A DNA stretch of 61,668 bases, taken from positions 1 to 61,668 of the forward strand of contig JAAYFU010000069.1 of NCBI GenBank assembly GCA_012728095.1, given 5' to 3'. Positions 1 through 8,382 of this stretch are shown piece after piece. The position numbers and the translations under genes are program-made. The stretch comes from Clostridiaceae bacterium. Its GTDB lineage: Bacteria > Bacillota > Clostridia > DSM-8532. How positions within the stretch are numbered: the first letter of the stretch is position 1; each line of letters begins with the position of its first letter. The notes under the pieces are model-generated. The model made no database searches and was not told the DNA's origin. It saw nothing but the letters and a program-made list of their open reading frames with translations.

Positions 1-47
1 TAACCTTATTCCTTACACCTTAACCCTTTCACCTGTTAAAATGCAAA

Positions 48-87
48 CCCCGCAGCAAATGAAGATTTCTCCTGCATCTGCTACGGG
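48..87 (-). terminator. Rho-independent terminator of glmS
   Basis: A 13-bp stem with G-U pairs (CCCGTAGCAGATG against CATTTGCTGCGGG on the minus strand) is followed by a T-rich stretch. It sits about 100 bp past the glmS stop and would end the glmS transcript. Confidence 0.75.
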
Positions 88-97
88 ATTTTGGAAC

Positions 98-157
98 GGA
101 CTTTATTTTTATAGAGCGAACTTTATTTTCATGGAGTGAACTTTATTTGAATTATAC
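98..157. repeat. Three short tandem repeats of 20 bp
   Basis: The core CTTTATTT recurs at 101, 121 and 141, each preceded by GAA or GGA, giving three degenerate 20-bp units between the glmS stop and its terminator. No function is evident. Confidence 0.55.
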
Positions 158-183
158 AATATCCTCTTACGCAATTAACCCCA

Positions 184-2010
184 CTATTCCACCGTAACGC
201 TCTTTGCAAGGTTTCTGGGCTTATCCACGTCGTTTCCTTTCATAACTGAAACATAGTATGCGAATAACTGCATTGGCGTAACAGCTACCACCGGCGCAAA
301 GATGTTGTCCATATCCGGTATGGTTATTACTACGTCTGCCACTTTTTTTATTTCCTCTTCATTCTTCTTTGTGGTTATCGCGAGTACAACGCCACCTCTA
401 GCCTTTATTTCACGGATATTGCTTATCATTTTCTCCATCAGATAGTCCTGGGTCAATGAGCATATTACCAAAGTGCCTTCTTCTATCAGCGCGATGGTGC
501 CATGCTTTAATTCGCCGCCGGCATAGGCTTCCGAATGTATGTATGATATTTCTTTAAGTTTCAGCGAGCCTTCCATGGAAAGAGCATAATCTAAGCTTCT
601 GCCGACAAAGAACACGCTTTTTGCGTTAAAATGCTCATAGGCGAACTTCTGAATCGACTCTCTATCTTTAAGGACTTCTTCAACCTGCTGGGGCAGTTTT
701 TGAAGCTCTGTAATATAGTTTTGGTATGATTCTTCGCTCAGCTCCCCTTTCTTTTTGGCAAGGGTCAGCGCAATAAGATACATTGCCGCAAGCTGGGTAT
801 TATATGCCTTTGTTGATGCTACTGCTATTTCGGGTCCCGCCCATGTATAAAGGACATCGTCAGCTTCTCTTGCAATAGAACTTCCCACAACGTTTACAAT
901 GGCAATTATCCTTGATCCTCTTTTCTTGGCCTCTCTCATGGCCATAAGAGTATCGAGGGTTTCGCCTGATTGACTAATCACAATGGTAAGCTGATTTTCG
1001 TTGATTATAGGATCACGGTAACGGAATTCGGAAGCTACATCCACTTCAACGGGTATGCGGGCAAGCTTCTCAATGACGTATTTACCTACTACTCCCGCAT
1101 GATAGGCCGTTCCGCAGGCAATTATATTTATCTTTTCGCATTTTCTGATAAATTCATCGCTTATATCAACCTTATCCAAAACAATTTGATTATTCTGAAT
1201 CCTGGGGCTTATGGTGGCTTTAATGGCGCCTGGCTCCTCGCATATCTCCTTCATCATAAAGTGTTCATATCCGCCTTTTTCAGCCGAGGACACATCCCAG
1301 TCTACATGGAAAACATCCCTGGATACTCTCTCTCCCAGAAGGTTGTATATCTCCGCACCCTCAGCAGTAATGCATACAACTTCCTTATCCTCAAGGATAT
1401 AAATATCCCGGGTGTATTCCAGGATTGCAGGAATATCCGAGGCTATGAAGTTTTCATTTTCTCCAAGACCTACGATCAAAGGGCTGTCCTTTCTTGCAGC
1501 TATCAATCTGTCAGGATATTCAGAGCAAATTACGCCCAGGGCATAGGCACCTTCCACATCATTCATGGTATTCATTACGGCTTTTAGCAAGTCGCCTTTA
1601 TAGTTGTAATCAATCAAATGAGCAATGACTTCCGTATCGGTCTCTGAAACAAATGTATATCCTTTTCCTATAAGAAAGCTTTTAAGCTGCATATAGTTTT
1701 CGATTATCCCGTTATGTACAACAGCAATATTGCCGCTATTGCTGAGGTGGGGATGTGAATTAATATCATTTGGTTCGCCATGGGTAGCCCACCTGGTGTG
1801 TCCAATTCCCATGAAGCCGCTTAACTTTATATTGCTGAGCTTCTCTTCAAGGGTTGCCAGGCGTCCTTTAGTTTTAACAACAGAAATCCGATCATTATTG
1901 AGTATAGCGATCCCTGCCGAATCATAACCCCTGTATTCCAGTTTTTTAAGCCCGTTTACAAGAACAGGCGTTACATCTCTATTCCCTATATATCCTACAA
2001 TTCCACACAT
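184..2010 (-). CDS. glmS: Glutamine--fructose-6-phosphate aminotransferase (isomerizing)
   Basis: GlmS makes glucosamine-6-phosphate from fructose-6-phosphate and glutamine, the first committed step of amino sugar and peptidoglycan precursor synthesis in the cytoplasm. The 608-aa product has the family's usual length. It begins MCGIVGYIG, so Cys2 becomes the N-terminal nucleophile of the glutaminase domain. Two SIS sugar-isomerase domains follow, with SQSGETLDT around residue 349, and the C terminus ends in the typical KSVTVE. An ATG with a GGAGAGG ribosome site fixes the start. It lies downstream of glmM, which makes the next intermediate, but has its own promoter and is controlled by the ribozyme in its leader. 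Confidence 0.98.
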   Translation of the reverse strand: MCGIVGYIGNRDVTPVLVNGLKKLEYRGYDSAGIAILNNDRISVVKTKGRLATLEEKLSNIKLSGFMGIGHTRWATHGEPNDINSHPHLSNSGNIAVVHNGIIENYMQLKSFLIGKGYTFVSETDTEVIAHLIDYNYKGDLLKAVMNTMNDVEGAYALGVICSEYPDRLIAARKDSPLIVGLGENENFIASDIPAILEYTRDIYILEDKEVVCITAEGAEIYNLLGERVSRDVFHVDWDVSSAEKGGYEHFMMKEICEEPGAIKATISPRIQNNQIVLDKVDISDEFIRKCEKINIIACGTAYHAGVVGKYVIEKLARIPVEVDVASEFRYRDPIINENQLTIVISQSGETLDTLMAMREAKKRGSRIIAIVNVVGSSIAREADDVLYTWAGPEIAVASTKAYNTQLAAMYLIALTLAKKKGELSEESYQNYITELQKLPQQVEEVLKDRESIQKFAYEHFNAKSVFFVGRSLDYALSMEGSLKLKEISYIHSEAYAGGELKHGTIALIEEGTLVICSLTQDYLMEKMISNIREIKARGGVVLAITTKKNEEEIKKVADVVITIPDMDNIFAPVVAVTPMQLFAYYVSVMKGNDVDKPRNLAKSVTVE

Positions 2011-2189
2011 AAATTAATCCTCTCCTTCACGAATTAGGGACAAAATTCTAAAGACCATACAAAATACAATAAACTAAACAGATATACACTATTGTATTTC
2101 TGATGGCAACAAACATAACCACTTTTTATAAGCGGTTTTTTAAATAAACTATTAGTATTTTGACAGATGAATATTAAAGAAATGCATAA

Positions 2190-2332
2190 GGCCACTCAAC
2201 ACTTTCTGTCCCTGTCGTCACCAACAGTCTTTGTTAGTGTATTTTCGATGGTGGCACACCGGAGGGTTTCCGCCGAATCTTTCGATAACCTCCCTCTCCT
2301 CGTCAACTAAGAATAATCTTAGTCCAGGCGCT
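2190..2332 (-). promoter_or_regulatory. glmS ribozyme: glmS ribozyme (GlcN6P-activated self-cleaving riboswitch)
   Basis: The minus-strand leader of glmS carries the conserved elements of this ribozyme in order: AGCGCCUGGAC at the 5' end, GACGAGGAG, AUCGAAAGAUUCGGCGG, the CCUCCGGUGUGCCACCAUC segment and GACGACAGGGACAG. The expected cleavage site is between 2332 (A) and 2331 (G). Known biology is that glucosamine-6-phosphate activates cleavage and the cut mRNA is degraded, so GlmS is repressed by its own product. Confidence 0.95.
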
Positions 2333-2399
2333 TTTTGATCTGTCTTTTACTACTACGCTCCTTTCCGACAGTTACTTAGCATTTCTTTCTAATAATTAT

Positions 2400-2428
2400 A
2401 TTCTATAAGTTGAATTCTGACTATACAA
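2400..2428 (-). promoter_or_regulatory. Sigma-A-type promoter for glmS
   Basis: A -35 TTGTAT (2423-2428) and a -10 TAGAAT (2400-2405) are separated by 17 bp. The element lies between the glmM terminator and the ribozyme, so glmS can be transcribed on its own. Confidence 0.5.
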
Positions 2429-2431
2429 ATT

Positions 2432-2470
2432 TATTAAATACCGGCAGGACATTGAAAAATATCCTGCCGG
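2432..2470 (-). terminator. Terminator downstream of glmM
   Basis: The minus strand has CCGGCAGGA and TCCTGCCGG in a perfect 9-bp stem followed by an AT-rich tract, 23 bp after the glmM stop. It separates glmM from the glmS leader. Confidence 0.8.
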
Positions 2471-2493
2471 GGATAATACAAACCTGTATAAAA

Positions 2494-3843
2494 CTATGCC
2501 AGACGCTCCTCAATGATCTTTACAAGTTCTGTTGCTTTTTGTGTTATGTAGTCCTGGTCCCTTCCTTCGATCATAACTCTTACCAAGGGCTCCGTACCTG
2601 AAGGTCTTATCAAAACGCGGCCTTCTCCATGGAAAGTCTCTTCCAGTTCCCTGCATTTTTCAGCAATGACAGGATCCTCAAGATAGCTGTGTTTTTTACT
2701 GTTGCTAACCTTCGCGTTTTTCAGGACCTGTGGGAATATTTGCATAACACTTGCCAGTTCCGAAAGTTTCTTGCCGGATTCCTTAAGGATGGACAATGCC
2801 TGTAAAGCAGTTACCAGTCCGTCCCCTGTGGTATTGAAGTTCCGCAGGATAATATGCCCGGACTGTTCTCCACCGATAACATAGTCTCCTTCAAGCATTT
2901 TTTCAAGAACGTAACGGTCTCCTACGGTTGTTTTAACTAAATTAATATCATTTTCTCTTGCCATTATGTCAAACCCAAGATTGCTCATGACTGTAGCCAC
3001 GATCGTATTGTTTTTAAGAAGACCGTTCTTTTTAAGGTGAAGCCCGATTATAGACATTAATTTGTCCCCATCAACAAGCTCTCCGTTTTCATCCACAAAA
3101 AGCACTCTGTCAGCATCGCCGTCAAATGCTATTCCTACATCGCAGCTGTTTTCCCTGGTAAACCTCTTTATCATATCAAGGTGAGTCGAGCCACAGTCTT
3201 TGTTAATATTCAGTCCGTCAGGCTGGTTATTTATGACCAGAAGCTCAGCACCAAGTTTTCTGACGGCTGTCGGGGCTGTGATGAATGACGCGCCGTTGGC
3301 ACAGTCCATTGCTATTTTCAGGCCTTTAAGATCACCTTTGACGGTACTTGTGGCAAATTCCACATAATCATCTACAGCTGTAGCCAGCTCAGAAGTTACG
3401 CCGACATCCAGTCCCTGCGGGCTGGGTATTGTCTCAGCGTTATCCAGGATTATTGCCTCGATTCTTTCCTCCAATGCATCCGAGAGCTTATACCCCTCAG
3501 AATTGAAGAATTTGATACCGTTAAACTCTGCAGGATTGTGTGAAGCCGAGATCACTACTCCCGCATCAAAATTATGTTTACGAACCAAATAGGCTATTGC
3601 CGGGGTGGGGATGAAACCTGCCAGTACCGCCTCTGCTCCCGCAGAGCAAATCCCCGCGACCAAAGCCTTTTCCAGCATGTCTCCTGATCTGCGGGTATCC
3701 TTGCCTACCAAAATTCTCGGTCTGTGTGAAGTTTCACTTGCCAGTACATAGGCTCCTGCCCTGCCCAGGCTATATGCCAGTTCTCCGGTTAATTCCGTAT
3801 TTGCTATTCCTCTGACACCATCTGTTCCAAACAGTCTTCCCAT
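2494..3843 (-). CDS. glmM: Phosphoglucosamine mutase
   Basis: GlmM interconverts glucosamine-6-phosphate and glucosamine-1-phosphate on the way to UDP-GlcNAc. The 449-aa protein starts [12 protein letters not shown], as bacterial GlmM does. It carries the phosphoserine loop ISASHNP with the active serine near residue 101, the metal-binding DGDADR motif near residue 245, and a C-terminal [12 protein letters not shown] phosphate-binding loop. GGAGG precedes the ATG at a good distance. It follows tRNA-Val and its terminator, and the next gene downstream, glmS, supplies its substrate. Confidence 0.97.
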   Translation of the reverse strand: MGRLFGTDGVRGIANTELTGELAYSLGRAGAYVLASETSHRPRILVGKDTRRSGDMLEKALVAGICSAGAEAVLAGFIPTPAIAYLVRKHNFDAGVVISASHNPAEFNGIKFFNSEGYKLSDALEERIEAIILDNAETIPSPQGLDVGVTSELATAVDDYVEFATSTVKGDLKGLKIAMDCANGASFITAPTAVRKLGAELLVINNQPDGLNINKDCGSTHLDMIKRFTRENSCDVGIAFDGDADRVLFVDENGELVDGDKLMSIIGLHLKKNGLLKNNTIVATVMSNLGFDIMARENDINLVKTTVGDRYVLEKMLEGDYVIGGEQSGHIILRNFNTTGDGLVTALQALSILKESGKKLSELASVMQIFPQVLKNAKVSNSKKHSYLEDPVIAEKCRELEETFHGEGRVLIRPSGTEPLVRVMIEGRDQDYITQKATELVKIIEERLA

Positions 3844-3863
3844 ATAATAACCTCCATTACAAA

Positions 3864-3889
3864 AAAAGGGCTTCCCGTTGAAAGCCCCT
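3864..3889 (-). terminator. Terminator after tRNA-Val
   Basis: The minus strand shows GGGCTT and AAGCCC paired around a short loop and followed by seven T residues, immediately after the tRNA CCA end and just upstream of the glmM ribosome site. Confidence 0.8.
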
Positions 3890-3890
3890 A

Positions 3891-3965
3891 TGGTGGGGAA
3901 TGCCAGGTTCGAACTGGCGACTTCTACCGTGTGAAGATAGCACTCTCCCGCTGAGTTAATCCCCC
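3891..3965 (-). tRNA. tRNA-Val (anticodon CAC)
   Basis: A complete 75-nt cloverleaf can be folded. The acceptor stem is GGGGGAT/ATTCCCC, the D arm ACTC...GAGT, the anticodon stem CTATC/GGTAG with loop TTCACAC (anticodon CAC, reading GTG), and the T arm GCCAG-TTCGAAC-CTGGC. The 3' CCA is encoded. It has its own promoter and terminator, so it is a single-tRNA unit ahead of glmM. Confidence 0.93.
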
Positions 3966-3974
3966 AACATAATT

Positions 3975-4003
3975 ATGTTATGATGATTTTTTTTGTTTGT
4001 CAA
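3975..4003 (-). promoter_or_regulatory. Promoter of tRNA-Val
   Basis: A consensus -35 TTGACA (3998-4003) is separated by 17 bp from TAACAT (3975-3980). Initiation would fall a few bases before the tRNA 5' end. Confidence 0.65.
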
Positions 4004-4283
4004 ATTATTTATCATATCCGATATATTGTCAACAGTATGGAATAGAATTGTACCCGCATCGATATGGTAAGCTCCGTTTGAATTGCACTAAGTAAAATGC
4101 TTTTTGAACAAATCATGTTGATTAAAGTGTATTATTTTGATACTAAAATTATTTTATAACATATCTGGTAAATAATTTCATATATTTAAATTTTACTGTA
4201 TAATTTTGCTCAAAAGATATAGTGTCAAAATTCGCGCCGCTCAATCAAGTAGATCCACAATTAAAAAAGAAGGTAAATCTGGT
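4004..4283. other. AT-rich intergenic region between tRNA-Val and the surface-protein pseudogene
   Basis: This stretch is AT-rich. A TATAAT at about 4198-4203 could serve the plus-strand gene, but no convincing -35 was found. I see no RNA gene or ORF with coding character. Confidence 0.4.
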
Positions 4284-5675
4284 ATGAAAAGAGCAAAGCG
4301 TTTTTTCAGCATTTTGCTTACGCTGTGTATAGTTTTGGGAATGATCCCCGGAACCGTGTCTGCAGCCAATAGCAATTTGCCCTTCACTGATGTGAAGGAA
4401 ACTGACTGGTTCTATGATGCAGTCAAGTTTAACTATGAAAATGGTTTGATGGTTGGTACGGGGGCAAACTCTTTCTCTCCCGAAGCCACAACGACCCGTG
4501 GTATGATCGGCTATTCCTTTGAAGGTTGGTACACTGCTGAAAAAAATGGCGAGATGTTTGATTTCAATACTATTATTACTGAAGATATTACCCTGTATGC
4601 AAAGTGGAGGGAAAAGAGTCCGTCTACAGACAATTCCAAGATATACTATATCGTCACATTTGACTCTAATGGAGGTAATGAGATTCCCCCTCAAAGAATT
4701 GTTGCTGGAGGCACTGCCACAGAACCGAATGTGCCTACGAAGGAAGGATTTGTTTTTGAGGGATGGTATTCCGATGCAACATTGACAACTCTTTATGACT
4801 TTACGTTACCCGTTTATGCTAATATTACTTTATATGCAAAATGGAGCGAAGCAAATAACACGATCACAGGAAGTGCATCCAGTGTTGATGTATTCTTTAT
4901 CTCCGCATTGAGGATTGATAAAGAAAATGGAGAAGCTGTGGCAACTGTAAGCGCGCCTGAAAATTGTGCACTTGTAGTCCGGTTTATCGAAGAAGATATC
5001 TACTTTAGCGAAGATTATCCCGCAAATAAGGAATACATATCTGAGGATACCTTGTACGCCTCCCACGTTGTCAGAGCAGGAACAGATATGGAGGAAATCG
5101 TTGCCTGTATTGTTGGTGAACTCCCCGAGTATTACGTTGCCGAAGCAGTGTTAATGGATGGGAATGGAGATTTACTATGCAATCCTTTTGCATCTATTGA
5201 ACACACACAGAGATATGAACAGTTCAAGCAAAAATCGATTTATGATTTCGATGATGACGATACGATCCTAAAGTTCAGCGACGCAATAGACAATAATTTC
5301 GGCGTTCTGGCTGATGATGTAAGAATCATCTTTGTTCAGGACCTTACATTCGATGAATCAAATAATATATATTATTTGACAGGTGTTACAGACACTATTA
5401 ACGTCGGTGATAAGCTGTTTATTAGCGACGGTGTAAATCATGCATTGATCAGAGTTAAAGAAGTCAGTGAAACATCCGAAATAATTATGGTAATCCCTGC
5501 AAGTGCAGACGATGATACTCTCGGTTTTATCCTTGAAGATTTTTATAAATTTATTAAAGTTGATTTGAATTATGATGGAGATGTCGTGACTACCGACACT
5601 CCTGCCGATGTAGAATATTCTGTAGTAACAACCATGGGATTGTCTGTAATAGATTGGATGCCTTCGCTGACATAA
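4284..5675 (+). CDS. Fragment 1: signal peptide, truncated SLH module, InlB B-repeats
   Basis: The start at the ATG in 4284 gives a clean signal peptide (MKRAKRFFSILLTLCIVLG... cleaved after VSA). An upstream TTG at 4206 would add 26 residues with no export signal. Residues 31-75 match an SLH module (FTDVKETDWFYDAV). Residues 76-109 and 121-187 are InlB B-repeats, each ending in the hallmark LYAKW. The remainder is acidic and not recognised. SLH modules normally bind secondary cell wall polymers, but a single truncated one would anchor weakly. The frame ends at a premature stop. Confidence 0.6.
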   Translation: MKRAKRFFSILLTLCIVLGMIPGTVSAANSNLPFTDVKETDWFYDAVKFNYENGLMVGTGANSFSPEATTTRGMIGYSFEGWYTAEKNGEMFDFNTIITEDITLYAKWREKSPSTDNSKIYYIVTFDSNGGNEIPPQRIVAGGTATEPNVPTKEGFVFEGWYSDATLTTLYDFTLPVYANITLYAKWSEANNTITGSASSVDVFFISALRIDKENGEAVATVSAPENCALVVRFIEEDIYFSEDYPANKEYISEDTLYASHVVRAGTDMEEIVACIVGELPEYYVAEAVLMDGNGDLLCNPFASIEHTQRYEQFKQKSIYDFDDDDTILKFSDAIDNNFGVLADDVRIIFVQDLTFDESNNIYYLTGVTDTINVGDKLFISDGVNHALIRVKEVSETSEIIMVIPASADDDTLGFILEDFYKFIKVDLNYDGDVVTTDTPADVEYSVVTTMGLSVIDWMPSLT

Positions 5676-6037
5676 AGGCCAAAATCGATTGGAAAATTAC
5701 CGGTGGTTTTGAACTGGAAGGTAAAATCAAAACAACACATGGCTTTAAGTACAATACCAAAGATGGCTATCAAAAGATTGACAAAAAAGAAACAACATGG
5801 TCGGCTAACTTCAAAGGTCATGCAGAAATTAGTTTTGGGCCAAAGCCTTCCATTGGAGTCGAATTCATGGACGGTATTATTTCGTGTGAGCTTGAATGTT
5901 TCTTTGGTGTAAAAGCCGAAGCTGATTTAGTGATGCCTGTTTTCCAAGGTGGCACATCAAAACCTCCTGTTATGTTTGCATTGACGGAAACCTTAAAATG
6001 GCCTTTTCTGTTGACGCCAAACTTAAATACAAAATAA
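5654..6037 (+). CDS. Fragment 2: middle of the broken surface protein
   Basis: This 127-codon frame continues fragment 1 after a -1 shift: restoring one T near 5654 would read through as VIDLDAFADIKAK. It has no ribosome site and begins at a TTG inside fragment 1, so it is unlikely to be translated independently. The sequence is beta-rich with alternating polar residues and is not recognised. Confidence 0.45.
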   Translation: MDAFADIKAKIDWKITGGFELEGKIKTTHGFKYNTKDGYQKIDKKETTWSANFKGHAEISFGPKPSIGVEFMDGIISCELECFFGVKAEADLVMPVFQGGTSKPPVMFALTETLKWPFLLTPNLNTK

Positions 6038-7173
6038 CTGAACATTTAAAAGGTACACCAATTGATTTGAATATCGTTACTATTGAAAAATTGTTGTTTG
6101 ATTTCTATATTTCTCTGAGTAATCCTCGGGATAGTATGTTTGGGGGACATGTAAAATTTGGAACCGGATCGTGTCCCAATAAATTGTATAAAACAGAATT
6201 CTATGTTTACGATGAGACTGGAAATCTTTATAGTGCAGCCATAAATATCATAAAGAAGTCTGATGGAACAAATGTTGCTGTTGTCGACAGCGGAGATTCC
6301 GTATATCTCTACGACGGAAACTATGTTGCTTCCACCAAAATCGGATCCATTGAAATAAGCAGAACCTTTACCGTAGACGGCGAAACCCAAACAATCAAAT
6401 TAACTCCGGCTACATATGATGGCTTAATTTCTGGCGTGGTGAAAAACGCTACCGATCAAACGGGTATCAAAAATGCAACTGTATCTGTGTACAAATACAG
6501 TGTTTTGTGCGCAACGACAAAAACTGCGGCTGACGGAAGCTTCAGTATAAGTTTAGCTGAGGGTTCGTATAGATTTGTTATATCCGCTGAAAACTATGTC
6601 TCTGCTTCCGGATACATCACTATCAATGATGGCGAAACAAAGTATTTGGGAACTATATACCTGGCAAGGGATGATGGCGAATCCATCATGGGAGGTATCT
6701 ATGGAACTATTAAGGATGCACAAACCGGTCTGCCTCTTTCCGGCGTAAAGGTTAGTATTTATTCTGGAGCAAATAACAACACGGGTACTTCACTTGCAAT
6801 TGAAGTCACAACCAATTCTGACGGTGAATATTCATATAAAAAGTGGTCTGTGTTCGGCGTTTGGTTCGGTTTGCCCGCTGGAAATTATACTGCTGTCCTG
6901 AGTAAAGACGGATATATTACAACATACTTCAATATTGTTGTAGTTGCTGGAGAAAACACAGTATACAACGGATCGATTCCTCCTGTTACAGCAGAAAATG
7001 AGTATAGAATTGTTTTGACTTGGGGCGCGGACCCGCCCGATCTGGATTCACACTATGTAGCAAGAAGTCTTGACGAAGTTTGGAACATGTTTACTATAGT
7101 AATATGTACAGTGCAAGCGCTATGTTGGATACCGACGATACAACGTCTTTTGGCCCGGAGACTGTATATGTAA
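5998..7173 (+). CDS. Fragment 3: carboxypeptidase-regulatory-like repeats of the surface protein
   Basis: The frame picks up after a second -1 shift in an A-rich run near 5995 (TLK followed by MAFSVDAKLKYK). Two domains resemble the CarboxypepD_reg fold, at residues about 145-225 (ISGVVKNATDQTGIKNATVSVY, DGSFSISLAEGSYRFVIS) and about 230-325 (YGTIKDAQTGLPLSGVKVSIY, GNYTAVLSKDGYITTY). Such domains are extracellular beta sandwiches. Reading fails shortly after YRIVLTWGADPPDLDSHY. Confidence 0.55.
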   Translation: MAFSVDAKLKYKITEHLKGTPIDLNIVTIEKLLFDFYISLSNPRDSMFGGHVKFGTGSCPNKLYKTEFYVYDETGNLYSAAINIIKKSDGTNVAVVDSGDSVYLYDGNYVASTKIGSIEISRTFTVDGETQTIKLTPATYDGLISGVVKNATDQTGIKNATVSVYKYSVLCATTKTAADGSFSISLAEGSYRFVISAENYVSASGYITINDGETKYLGTIYLARDDGESIMGGIYGTIKDAQTGLPLSGVKVSIYSGANNNTGTSLAIEVTTNSDGEYSYKKWSVFGVWFGLPAGNYTAVLSKDGYITTYFNIVVVAGENTVYNGSIPPVTAENEYRIVLTWGADPPDLDSHYVARSLDEVWNMFTIVICTVQALCWIPTIQRLLARRLYM

Positions 7174-7529
7174 ATGATTTTGCCTCTCTTGAAGATGGTT
7201 TCTATTATTGCGTCCACGACTATACCAATAGGGATGCATCGATTAGTTTTGCGTTGTCCAATTCCGGCGCAACGGTGCAGTTGTATCTAGGAGCAATGCT
7301 TATAGCAACATATTATGTTCCCTCAGAACAAGAAGGTACGGTATGGAATGTTTTCCATATTTCGAGAGATGGAATAGTAACTCCCATTAACACAATGTCC
7401 TACGAATCTTATCCAAGTAATGTAGGGATAAATCTTGTAGCAGGGCAATTATTATCTTTTGATGTAGAATTTCCGCTTGTACAGGAACCTGAATTAAAAG
7501 ACTATGAGCTGCTTTTAGTTGAACACTAA
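7080..7529 (+). CDS. Fragment 4: C-terminal domain of the surface protein
   Basis: This frame carries HVYYSNMYSASAMLDTDDTTSFGPETVYV, which continues the LTWGADPPDLDSHY segment of fragment 3 as in intact clostridial surface proteins (family knowledge). A third -1 shift between about 7040 and 7085 separates them. It ends at 7529 just before a strong terminator, so this is the original end of the gene. Confidence 0.5.
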   Translation: MEHVYYSNMYSASAMLDTDDTTSFGPETVYVNDFASLEDGFYYCVHDYTNRDASISFALSNSGATVQLYLGAMLIATYYVPSEQEGTVWNVFHISRDGIVTPINTMSYESYPSNVGINLVAGQLLSFDVEFPLVQEPELKDYELLLVEH

Positions 7530-7547
7530 AACTAAAGATTAGAAACA

Positions 7548-7587
7548 CCGGGCAATGACGTCTCATCAAAATCATTGCCCGGTTCTT
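7548..7587 (+). terminator. Terminator after the surface-protein pseudogene
   Basis: A perfect 11-bp stem, CCGGGCAATGA paired with TCATTGCCCGG, is followed by TTCTT. It sits 18 bp past the last stop codon. Confidence 0.85.
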
Positions 7588-7624
7588 CAATATACAAATA
7601 ATGATGTGATAAGGTATACATAAT

Positions 7625-8275
7625 ATGAGATTTAACAGCTCTGTTCGAAAAATTCAACAAACCCATGGAGTAGCGCTGCTTGTAGTGGTAGTATTACAGG
7701 CCGTTTCTTTGTTTTTTGTAAATCTGTTTTTATCCTACTTTTTATCGGAAATCAAATTGGAATTTTCGTTGCGGCCAATGGTACTGGCTTTTTTGGGGTC
7801 TGTTTTTGTAATTAGCGATATAATTTTTATCTACAAAAAAATAATAAGATTACAGCCACTTATTCATATAACACCGGTCAAATGCAAAATAGAAGATTTT
7901 ATCCTGATAGGATACACAGATGATGGAAGAAGGAGGCATAAGGCATATCCAATTATCCGTTCCATGCAGGACAACAAGCTGTATCTTTCCTATGGCGACC
8001 ATGCCTTGTCAAACTTTAATTTCAATGCATTTTACATTAACAATACAATCGTTGGTTTTAGCGTTTATTCATGGAACAAAAAGGAATTGAAGATCGGTGA
8101 TGAGGTAAATATGTATTTACTGAAAATCCTTGATGTGTCCGTTGTTATCGATCAAACAAAAAATATAATCAGGCTAAATGGGAAAAAGCTCCCTTTTTTC
8201 CATGTCAACAACGCGATTGGAATAAATGCGTTTAAGGACATGGTATTCTTTCAGGGTATTGTTGTTAAGGAATAA
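7625..8275 (+). CDS. Unknown protein with two N-terminal membrane helices
   Basis: I do not recognise this 216-aa protein. Two hydrophobic helices are visible at about residues 15-39 (GVALLVVVVLQAVSLFF) and 49-70 (LRPMVLAFLGSVFVIS). A roughly 145-residue soluble domain follows, rich in beta-type alternation (IGYTDDGRRRHKAYPIIRSMQDNKLYLSYG, FYINNTIVGFSVYSW). The domain may be a small beta barrel acting as a membrane-anchored module, but this is only a guess. An AAGG ribosome-site remnant lies ahead of the ATG. It stands alone between two hairpins and shares its strand with the decayed surface protein gene. Confidence 0.7.
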   Translation: MRFNSSVRKIQQTHGVALLVVVVLQAVSLFFVNLFLSYFLSEIKLEFSLRPMVLAFLGSVFVISDIIFIYKKIIRLQPLIHITPVKCKIEDFILIGYTDDGRRRHKAYPIIRSMQDNKLYLSYGDHALSNFNFNAFYINNTIVGFSVYSWNKKELKIGDEVNMYLLKILDVSVVIDQTKNIIRLNGKKLPFFHVNNAIGINAFKDMVFFQGIVVKE

Positions 8276-8309
8276 TACAAGCTTAATCTGAAAGAGAATA
8301 TAGAATATA

Positions 8310-8340
8310 GCCGCCTGCCGTTTTTTGGACAGCAGGCGGC
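8310..8340. terminator. Hairpin between convergent genes
   Basis: A perfect 9-bp GC-rich stem (GCCGCCTGC / GCAGGCGGC) lies between the plus-strand unknown gene and the end of the ilv-leu operon. It lacks a strong T tract on either side, so it may be a weak bidirectional terminator. Confidence 0.55.
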
Positions 8341-8382
8341 ATGTTGTACTAAATATTTGATTTGTTTATTGCTAAGTACTTA

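Larger units (their letters stand above)
4284..7529 (+). pseudogene. Decayed SLH/InlB-repeat/carboxypeptidase-regulatory surface protein gene
   Basis: Four overlapping reading frames in three phases read as one secreted surface protein of about 1080 residues. A signal peptide ending VSAA is followed by a truncated S-layer homology module, one and a half InlB B-repeats, a long unknown middle, two CarboxypepD_reg-like beta-sandwich repeats and a C-terminal domain starting YRIVLTWGADPPDLDSHY. The frame changes near 5653, near 5995 and between about 7040 and 7085, each consistent with loss of one base. The SLH module jumps in frame from TTRGMI into GYSFEGWY of an InlB repeat, which indicates an internal deletion as well. 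Either the gene is dead or the assembly has indel errors; the in-frame module fusion favours real decay. Confidence 0.75.

Noticed and set aside
970..1587. 205-codon plus-strand ORF inside glmS
   Set aside because: It is antisense to a highly conserved gene, has no ribosome site and reads as a shadow frame.
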